Positions 1-6,604 of a stretch of DNA of 6,604 nucleotides are shown piece after piece. The stretch spans positions 4,518-11,121 of the forward strand of contig JAAVHW010000018.1 in assembly GCA_014799525.1 (NCBI GenBank), read 5' to 3'. A program made the translations under genes and the position numbers. Source of the stretch: Clostridiales bacterium (GTDB lineage: Bacteria > Bacillota > Clostridia > Christensenellales > CAG-917). Every line of letters starts with the position of its first letter. Within the stretch, counting starts at the first letter, position 1. The notes under the pieces were generated by a model. The model was not told the DNA's origin and did no database searches. It saw nothing but the letters and a program-made list of their open reading frames with translations.

Positions 1-2111
1 AATGCGAACTCATGCGAGCGGTTGGGCAAAATCTTGTATCTGTCCTTAGTGCATGCAAGCGCAGGGATATCTCCGCCTACTCCGCGCTGTCCGCCGTCAA
101 TAAAGACCTCAACGCAGTCGTCGTGCTTAAGCTCGTGCGCATGCGTTGCCTCTTCAAGTGCTTCAAGCGTATAGTCGTGAACGCTGAACTCAAACGGCTT
201 GTTTAAGGCTTCAAACGTGAGTCCATCCTCACCGCCTACAGTTGCATAGCGCACGTCGCAATGGTTGCCGTTTTCCTGCGGGACGAGATAATCATGCTCG
301 AAGTCCGCAATCTTGCCAACGTATGTGCCGAGCTTTGCAGACGTCTTTCTGTCGCAATAGTTCTCGTGCGGTCCTCTGCCGTAGAATTCAACTTCATCGT
401 TTGTGGCAAGTCCCATTCTGAAGCCGAAGCGCGGCAGGCTGTACACGCTGTTTCTTACGCGCATGGTAATCATAATTCCATTCTCACCAGCCTCATACAC
501 CGTCTTGAGAAGTGAAAGCTGCGGCGTGCAAGCCCAGTCAATCTCAACGCGTCTGTCTGAAATGACCATATTCGACTTGACAAGTCTTGACTCGCAGGGC
601 TTGAAGAATTTTTTGCCAAACAGACTTTGCACAAATGAAGGCAACTGCGGCGACTTGTCATTGTCTATGCGAGCGCGCCAGAAGTTTGGACGAAGCGGAG
701 ACGTGAGCATCTCAACGCCGTCCTTTACGATTGAGGTGATAAAGCCGCTTGTTGCACTCACCTCGCACTTGATGCCTGCGCTTTCAAGCAGGATTTTTCC
801 GTCCTCATTGAAAACCGTCTTTCCGACTGCAGACTTGAATTCCTTTGGAACGTAGCCCGTATAATCAAGCTGACCTTCCGCAATGACGTCGCCTTTCTTA
901 AATACGCCCTCGTCCTCTTTTATGACTGCATAGCAGTTGAGAAGGACTTCCTTACCCGTCGTATCGGGCAGGCTTATTGCAAACGGCATTCTGCCCTTTG
1001 ACAGCGGTGCAATATCTGGCAAGTCGCACTCCATAGTGTCAACAATCTTGCCGTCTACGAGAAGCTCGAACTTCGCTCCGAACTTGGAAAGCGACGTAAA
1101 CATAAACTCGTTCTTGAGCGTAATTTCATCGTCGTCGCGTCCGAACAGAATTTGCTGATATACTCTCTTTACCTCGTAGAATGCGGGATTCGGGCTTCTG
1201 TCTGCGCGAACAATTCCGTTGAAAGCAAACGTGCCGTCGTTTGGTTTGTCACCCCAGTCGCCGCCATAGGTATATTCCACAGTACCGTCAGAGGACGTAC
1301 GCTTGATAGACTGGTCGGCAAAGTCCCAAATGTATCCGCCGCAAAGTCTGTTGTGCGCACGGAAGTGCTGCCAGTAGTCGTCAAAGTTGCCAAGGCTGTT
1401 ACCCATGCAGTGAGCGTACTCGCACTGAATGTACGGCTTATCCTTGTACATCTTGGGCGTAAGCAGATATCCAAACGGATTCCAAACAACTCCAAGCCCA
1501 TGGATATGAGTTTTGTTGTTTGCGATACGCTCCATGTTCTCTTCCAAGGAATACATCTCGCTCATTATATCCGTCACGCGCATGTACGCGTCCGGCTCGT
1601 AGTGGATTGGGCGCGTAGTATCAAGCTCAAGCGCCGCCTTCTTCATCTCTGCAAATGCGTGACTGTTGCCGCTCTCGTTGCCAAGCGACCAGAACAGTAT
1701 ACATGCATGATTGCGGTATGTATGCACCATACTGCGCATACGGTGGCAGCACTGCTCAGTCCAAATCTTATGGGAGCGAGGCACACGTATTGCGAGTCCG
1801 TGCGTTTCAAGGTTGTTTTCGCTCATGACCATAATGCCGTACTTGTCGCAGAGTCTGTAGAAGTCTCTGCTGTTTGGATAGTGCGAGGTTCTTATGCTGT
1901 TGACGTTGTTGCGCTTAAGCAGCACGATATCAGCCTCGGTGTACTCCTTTGGTACGGCGTGACCGAAATCGGGATGGAATTCGTGACGGTTGACACCGCG
2001 TATTTTGAGGGGCTTGCCGTTGAGCGCGATATACGGTTCCTTTCCGTCAATCATGGGAATGCACTCAATCTTTCTGAAGCCAAAATCAAGCTCACGCATA
2101 TCGCTGAATTT
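1..2111 (-). CDS. lacZ: Beta-galactosidase C-terminal portion (catalytic TIM barrel onward), partial at window edge
   Basis: This stretch is open in the frame of the upstream fragment from just after the TAA to the window edge, 703 codons. Numbered from the lacZ start, it carries the last Ig-like strand (LDFGFRKIE), GVNRHEFHP opening the barrel, the RTSHYPN motif, NLETHG with the probable Mg-binding Glu403 and His405, WSLGNES with acid/base Glu447, and CEYAHCMGNS with nucleophile Glu532. Further on come IWDFADQ, FWRARIDND and GRGPHENYCDR of the C-terminal domains, ending at RSHEFAF. Its first ATG is at 2099, four codons after the stop, with no convincing ribosome binding site, so independent translation is doubtful. 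The E. coli Trp999 position near the C-terminus appears to lack Trp (GVGGDIPALA), and the usual DEAN before the Mg ligand reads SENN. Confidence 0.83.
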
Positions 2112-3050
<939 letters not shown>

Positions 3051-3059
3051 CTATTTGGC

Positions 3060-3773
3060 TCACTTTTGCGGCACAAACAGCACTCTGCGGCAGTTTGGAC
3101 ACTCCGCATAATCTCCTGGGTTTCTCAGCTTTGAGCATACGTCGTTCGGCACTTCCATAAAGCATCTGCCGCACATTTTACGGTTGGGGTCGTACTCGAC
3201 AAACGCAGGCATCTTTTTGGCAGAACGCAAGGTCTGATACACCTTCATGACGTTTTCGGGTATCTCCTTTTTAAGCTCTGCAAGCTGTTCTCTTATGCTT
3301 GCAACCTTTGGCTGCATATCACGGACGTACACGTTGTACTCAGCCTTTGCCGTGTTCAAGTTATCGTTTGCCTTTACGCCTTGCTCGAACGTCTTTTTGT
3401 AGCTGTCGCCAATCTGGTCTATCTTTGAATCGGCAACGTTTGCTTCCTTCTCAAGCGCGGCAATCTTGTCGGCAATCGCAGTCACGAGCTTGAGATAATG
3501 CTCCGCCTCGCCCACGTCCTGCACGTCGTCAAGTATTCCGTCAAACTCGTCAAGCTCCGCCTTGAGGGCGTCTATCTTGGACTTCATAGCGTTGTAGCTG
3601 CCAAGAAGGTCCGTCGCCTCGGTCTTAATCTGATTCAATGAGGTCGTCGCCGCACCGAGCTTATTTTTTGCCAGTGCAACCTTCTGCCATGCTGGACTCT
3701 TTGCAACCTCGTTCTCAAGAGCAAGCAGTTCTTGGTCAATCTTTTGATATTGAAGTATCTTGTCGAATGTCAT
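3060..3773 (-). CDS. Coiled-coil and C4-type zinc ribbon protein (CdsZ / former DUF164 family)
   Basis: This 237-residue protein has two parts. Residues about 1-175 are a long Lys/Glu/Ala/Leu-rich helical region, predicted to form a coiled-coil hairpin. Residues 196-235 form a C4 zinc ribbon, with the pairs Cys201-x2-Cys204 and Cys225-x2-Cys228 and the typical NRKMCGRC start and CPNCRRVLF end; Cys213 is an additional cysteine. This layout matches the zf-RING_7 (C4-type zinc ribbon) family. Members have been described as cell-division or nucleic-acid-associated proteins, but the molecular role is not settled and nothing here decides it. The start ATG overlaps the nif3 stop (ATGA, 3770-3773) and has GGAGG four bases upstream, which implies translational coupling. 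No signal peptide or membrane segment is visible. The family call is confident; the function is unknown. Confidence 0.85.
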   Translation of the reverse strand: MTFDKILQYQKIDQELLALENEVAKSPAWQKVALAKNKLGAATTSLNQIKTEATDLLGSYNAMKSKIDALKAELDEFDGILDDVQDVGEAEHYLKLVTAIADKIAALEKEANVADSKIDQIGDSYKKTFEQGVKANDNLNTAKAEYNVYVRDMQPKVASIREQLAELKKEIPENVMKVYQTLRSAKKMPAFVEYDPNRKMCGRCFMEVPNDVCSKLRNPGDYAECPNCRRVLFVPQK

Positions 3774-4522
3774 ATTTCCTCCAACAGTCTGAATGGACTG
3801 TGCTGTATTGCTTTTTCTATTCTTATATTTGTGCCGCTGAGCACTCGCGCAAGTATATCCTGCGCGATTATTTCGCTTGCAAAATGCGAATATTCTACAA
3901 GCGCGAAGCCGTCATTTACGGCGTCTATATAGTTGTGATGCTTGAAATCCCCCGTAAGCAGAACGTCGGCACACTCTTTAGCGCGGCTATATTCGCTCGC
4001 GCCGCTTCCGCTCACCGTGTATATATGGCTCACCGTCCTATCGGGATTTCCCACTATGCGCACACTCTTATCCCCAAGCGTATGCGCCACCGACTTTGCA
4101 AAATCAGCAAGGCTCGTAGGCTCAATTTCAAATTGTACGCCGACGCCGTCAAGCGTAATGTTTTTTCCGCCAAGCATATTTGCAAGCGTATCGTTGAGTC
4201 CGTGCGCGGTCTTATCAAGGTTTGTATGCATCGAGTACACGGTGATATCATTCTTTATCAGCTCGCGTATCGCCGCTCCGTTAGCCTCCGAAAAGTTTAT
4301 GCGCTTTATGGAGTGGAATATAAACGGATGATGAGTCACGATAAGATTGCAGCCCTTTTCCTTTGCCTGTGATATCACGTCGCTTGTAAGGTCAAGCGTG
4401 AGCATAATGCCGCTGCATTCGCCGTCTACGCTTCCAACCATGAGCCCTACGTTGTCCCATTCTTCAGCAAGCGCAGGGGGCGCAAAGCCCTCAAGAACTG
4501 TGATGATTTCAGATATCTTCAT
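3770..4522 (-). CDS. Nif3-like dinuclear metal center hexameric protein (NIF3/YbgI/YqfO family)
   Basis: This 250-residue protein of the NIF3 family is expected to form a toroidal hexamer with a two-metal site per subunit. The metal ligands are visible: His64 and His65 in THHPFIFH, Asp103 in MHTNLD, and His213 and Glu217 in YSHFASE. The conserved GDFKHHNYIDA lies at 191-201, and the N-terminal EEWDNVGLMVG at 20-30 is a family signature. At 250 residues it is the compact form, like E. coli YbgI (247), and lacks the extra inserted domain of B. subtilis YqfO. The biochemical activity of the family is uncertain; GTP cyclohydrolase-type and hydrolase annotations are not well supported. The start has AAGAGG five bases upstream, and the gene begins one base after the trmK stop (TAAAATG). 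Its place directly after trmK is the conserved Bacillota arrangement. Confidence 0.93.
   Translation of the reverse strand: MKISEIITVLEGFAPPALAEEWDNVGLMVGSVDGECSGIMLTLDLTSDVISQAKEKGCNLIVTHHPFIFHSIKRINFSEANGAAIRELIKNDITVYSMHTNLDKTAHGLNDTLANMLGGKNITLDGVGVQFEIEPTSLADFAKSVAHTLGDKSVRIVGNPDRTVSHIYTVSGSGASEYSRAKECADVLLTGDFKHHNYIDAVNDGFALVEYSHFASEIIAQDILARVLSGTNIRIEKAIQHSPFRLLEEI
3778..3782 (-). promoter_or_regulatory. Ribosome binding site of the zinc-ribbon gene
   Basis: GGAGG lies four bases before the ATG at 3773, inside the last codons of nif3 (the LLEEI end). It fixes the start at the ATGA overlap and shows that this gene can recruit ribosomes itself as well as through coupling. Confidence 0.75.
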
Positions 4523-4523
4523 T

Positions 4524-5183
4524 TTAACCTCTTACGTTTGCAAGCGCGGCTTTAAGCAATTCTACCCTGCTTTCAAGCTCCTTGTCCCAATGCTTTTTGA
4601 GCAGTTCGGACTTATACTCAAGCTCTTGCTTTGCGAGCCTTGCAAAATTCTCACTGCTCGCATAGAACGCACCAAACAGAATTTGCAGCTCGTCGAGCGA
4701 CTCCTCGCCCTCTTGAGTTTTTATCACGGTATAGTGTTTGCCGCCGCATTCCACTATATCGTCGTACACAATTTTATGCGACCAACTCAAAAGCTCTCTG
4801 CGCACCTTTTCAGGGTGAGTATTTGGCGAAAGCACGAAATGCGCAAAATGCTTTTTATCCTCGCGAGCGTGGGCGAGTATCCCCGAGATGACGTCGCCAC
4901 CAAGCCCAGCTATTACGACAGTATCGACTTCGCCGTCCGCAACGGGCACGAGTCCGTCTCCGAGCCTCGTCTGCATAAGGCTTGCTACGCCGTTGTCATA
5001 TGCAAGCTCACGCGCCTTTTTCAGACTCCCCTCGCTTATATCCGTCGCAATGACAGAGCTTGCCCTGTCCGTGCCTATGAGATAATACCCGAGCTTTCCA
5101 TGGTCACAGCCTACGTCGGCGACCCGACCGTAGTCTACAAGCGTGGCAATGCGGGTCAATCTTTCGTCAAGTCGTATCGGCAT
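4524..5183 (-). CDS. trmK: tRNA (adenine(22)-N(1))-methyltransferase TrmK
   Basis: This 219-residue class I SAM-dependent methyltransferase of the TrmK (YqfN) family methylates N1 of adenosine 22 in the tRNA D-arm region. Motif I is VADVGCDHG at 21-29, the acidic residue that binds the SAM ribose is Asp48 in ATDIS, GDG lies at 75-77, AGLGG at 92-96, and the LSPN catalytic-loop motif at 118-121. It is followed by the family segment around GGKHYTVI. Residues from about 160 form a helical C-terminal extension, as in characterised TrmK. I chose ATG 5183 although the frame is open to 5270: the upstream 29 residues overlap the 3' end of sigA and do not resemble the family, whereas MPIRLDERLTRIA matches the usual TrmK N-terminus. 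The start lies one base after the sigA stop (TGATATG). A weak AAGGA lies 11 bases upstream, so coupling to sigA translation is likely. Confidence 0.93.
   Translation of the reverse strand: MPIRLDERLTRIATLVDYGRVADVGCDHGKLGYYLIGTDRASSVIATDISEGSLKKARELAYDNGVASLMQTRLGDGLVPVADGEVDTVVIAGLGGDVISGILAHAREDKKHFAHFVLSPNTHPEKVRRELLSWSHKIVYDDIVECGGKHYTVIKTQEGEESLDELQILFGAFYASSENFARLAKQELEYKSELLKKHWDKELESRVELLKAALANVRG
4528..4533 (-). promoter_or_regulatory. Ribosome binding site of the nif3-like gene
   Basis: AAGAGG lies five bases before the ATG at 4522 and sits within the final codons of trmK, which supports the chosen start and tight coupling of the two genes. Confidence 0.65.
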
Positions 5184-5184
5184 A

Positions 5185-6231
5185 TCAGTCGAAGTCCTTG
5201 AGCTTTTTGAGTCTGTTCGGGTGACGAAGCTTGCGAAGTGCCTTAGCCTCAATCTGACGGATACGCTCACGCGTTACGTTGAACTCTCTACCAACCTCTT
5301 CAAGCGTTCTCGGGTGGCTGTCGTCAAGACCGTAGCGAAGTCTGAGCACCTTTTCCTCACGGGGAGTAAGCGTGTTCAGCACCTGTATGAGCTGTTCCTT
5401 GAGCATATTGCTCTCAGCTACGTCGCTTGGAGAAAGCGCAGTATTATCCTCAATGAAGTCGCCAAGGTGGCTGTCCTCTTCCTCGCCGATAGGAGTTTCA
5501 AGCGATACGGGGTCCTGCGAAATCTTCTGAATCTCGCGCACGCGCTCTTCCGCGCAGCCGAGATACGCCGCAATCTCCTCGGGCGAAGGCTCTCTGCCAA
5601 GCGTCTGGAGGAGGTGTCTTGTCGCGCGCACCTGCTTGTTTATCGTCTCAACCATATGTACAGGAATACGTATAGTCCTCGCCTGGTCTGCAATAGCGCG
5701 GGTGATTGCCTGTCTTATCCACCAAGTCGCGTATGTGGAAAACTTGAAGCCCCTTGTATAATCAAACTTCTCAACCGCCTTCATAAGACCGAGGTTGCCC
5801 TCCTGTATTAAGTCGAGGAATTGCATTCCGCGTCCAACATACCTCTTTGCGATTGAAACGACAAGGCGCAGGTTGGCTTCGCTCAAAATATGCTTTGCTT
5901 CCTCGTCGCCATTCTCCATACGCTGAGCAAGCTCAATCTCCTGCTCGGCATTGAGAAGCGGCACCTTGCCAATTTCCTTGAGGTAAATTTTGACGGAGTC
6001 ATCAACAGAGCCGTCAATCATCTTGTCGAGCTCGATTGTGTCATCCTCGTGCATTTCCTCAACTTTGACACCCTCTGCCTGCAACGTGTTGAAAACAAGC
6101 TCCATATCATCGGCGGTCGCATTGAGATGCTCGAGCTTTGCCATAATTTCGTCTTCAGTGACGGAGCCCTTCTCTCTGCCCATAGCGACAATCTTGTCAA
6201 TTTCCAACTTTAAAAGTTGTTCTCTATCCAT
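5185..6231 (-). CDS. sigA: RNA polymerase primary sigma factor SigA/RpoD
   Basis: This complete 348-residue housekeeping sigma factor recruits RNA polymerase to -35/-10 promoters. Region 1.1 spans about 1-70 and is helical and acidic, with a DEIM..L segment. Region 1.2 is at 77-108 ([17 protein letters not shown]). Region 2 is at 112-182, with [36 protein letters not shown] and the -10-reading [15 protein letters not shown]. Region 3 is at about 183-260. Region 4 is at 281-341, with [15 protein letters not shown] and the -35 helix-turn-helix ending [20 protein letters not shown]. The size is close to B. subtilis SigA (371), and there is no long spacer between regions 1.2 and 2, which is the Gram-positive form. 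The start has AGGAGG four bases upstream. It follows dnaG after 17 bases, the classic dnaG-rpoD arrangement. No internal promoter or lesion is visible. Confidence 0.98.
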   Translation of the reverse strand: MDREQLLKLEIDKIVAMGREKGSVTEDEIMAKLEHLNATADDMELVFNTLQAEGVKVEEMHEDDTIELDKMIDGSVDDSVKIYLKEIGKVPLLNAEQEIELAQRMENGDEEAKHILSEANLRLVVSIAKRYVGRGMQFLDLIQEGNLGLMKAVEKFDYTRGFKFSTYATWWIRQAITRAIADQARTIRIPVHMVETINKQVRATRHLLQTLGREPSPEEIAAYLGCAEERVREIQKISQDPVSLETPIGEEEDSHLGDFIEDNTALSPSDVAESNMLKEQLIQVLNTLTPREEKVLRLRYGLDDSHPRTLEEVGREFNVTRERIRQIEAKALRKLRHPNRLKKLKDFD

Positions 6232-6235
6232 AATT

Positions 6236-6241
6236 CCTCCT
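6236..6241 (-). promoter_or_regulatory. Strong ribosome binding site of sigA
   Basis: A perfect AGGAGG lies four bases before the sigA ATG, in the 17-base gap (6232-6248) after the dnaG stop. It is the strongest Shine-Dalgarno in the window, consistent with independent, efficient translation of sigA from the shared message. Confidence 0.8.
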
Positions 6242-6248
6242 GCGTGAA

Positions 6249-6604
6249 TTAAAGTTTTTCCTGTACGGATTTAGATTTGATTTTTTTCTGCAACACGGCA
6301 ATCTCACCAACAGCCGCTCTTTTCTCATTTGGGTCGGAAAGCGAATTGTACTTCTTCTTCACTTCCTCAAGCTGCGCCTTAAGACACTCGTCGGCAAGCG
6401 CAATAAGGCAATCGTTATAATAGCTCTCCTCGCTCGCGTCCGTTGCAAACTTCATATTGATATTGAGGATATTGTTCACCTCGTCGTCGGTTATGTAGCT
6501 GAACATCTGCCCGACGTTGAAGCTGCCTTTTGGCACTTTCATGGCGTAGTCGTATATTTCACGGTGTACGTCTGAGGCGAGCCACTCGCGCTTTATGCTG
6601 CCAA
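6249..6604 (-). CDS. dnaG: DNA primase DnaG, C-terminal end (partial)
   Basis: These are the last 117 codons of a gene whose start lies beyond the right edge; the frame is open from the edge (visible start [12 protein letters not shown]) to TAA at 6249. The visible part is helical and charged: a segment around [13 protein letters not shown], then [25 protein letters not shown], and a Lys-rich tail. This fits the helicase-binding C-terminal domain of DnaG, which tethers primase to the replicative helicase DnaB/DnaC. That domain is poorly conserved, so the call rests on its general character together with position: dnaG directly precedes sigA/rpoD in most bacteria, here by 17 bases. The zinc-finger and TOPRIM catalytic parts are outside the window and cannot be checked. 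The internal ATG at 6542 is not the start. Confidence 0.78.
   Translation of the reverse strand, partial: GSIKREWLASDVHREIYDYAMKVPKGSFNVGQMFSYITDDEVNNILNINMKFATDASEESYYNDCLIALADECLKAQLEEVKKKYNSLSDPNEKRAAVGEIAVLQKKIKSKSVQEKL

Noticed and set aside
5184..5270. Longer TrmK start at 5270
   Set aside because: The extra 29 residues are a shifted-frame reading of the conserved end of sigA region 4. The family N-terminus begins at the ATG at 5183.
3638..5811. Further plus-strand open frames opposite nif3, trmK and sigA (3638-4372, 4347-5201, 5143-5811)
   Set aside because: Each is in codon register with the minus-strand gene it opposes. They are explained by the same codon bias, and none shows recognisable motifs or a good ribosome binding site.

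Overview
All six genes that I can support lie on the minus strand and are packed almost end to end, so the window reads biologically from right to left. The gene order (3' end of DNA primase dnaG, then the housekeeping sigma factor sigA/rpoD, tRNA m1A22 methyltransferase trmK, a Nif3-family protein, and a coiled-coil/C4 zinc-ribbon protein) is typical of Bacillota. The zinc-ribbon gene after nif3 and the short sigma factor without the long proteobacterial spacer point to the Clostridia. A large cytoplasmic LacZ-type beta-galactosidase suggests a carbohydrate-fermenting, perhaps gut-associated member. The genus cannot be told from this sequence.

Layout: 6249-6604 is the last 117 codons of dnaG. 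5185-6231 is sigA, complete, with a strong AGGAGG ribosome binding site. 4524-5183 is trmK, whose start lies 1 base after the sigA stop. 3770-4522 is the Nif3-like gene, starting 1 base after the trmK stop. 3060-3773 is the zinc-ribbon gene, overlapping nif3 by 4 bases (ATGA). After a 45-base gap with no recognisable terminator or promoter, 1-3014 holds a GH2 beta-galactosidase gene that lacks only its last few codons at the window edge.

The most notable point is that lacZ is interrupted by one in-frame TAA at codon 301 (2112-2114). Reading continues in the same frame for 703 more codons to the window edge with no further stop, and that part contains the whole catalytic barrel with both catalytic glutamates. 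The gene is therefore a recent nonsense pseudogene, a sequencing or assembly error, or, less likely, a gene expressed as two pieces.

Functionally, dnaG and sigA couple replication priming with transcription initiation (the macromolecular synthesis operon). trmK, nif3 and the zinc-ribbon gene are conserved passengers with tRNA-modification, metal-binding and possibly translation-related roles. lacZ is a catabolic gene with no obvious functional link and looks like an addition to the end of this housekeeping run. There is no RNA gene, CRISPR array, mobile element or significant repeat that I can support, and there is no gene-free stretch longer than 45 bases. I do not see a new biological system here.
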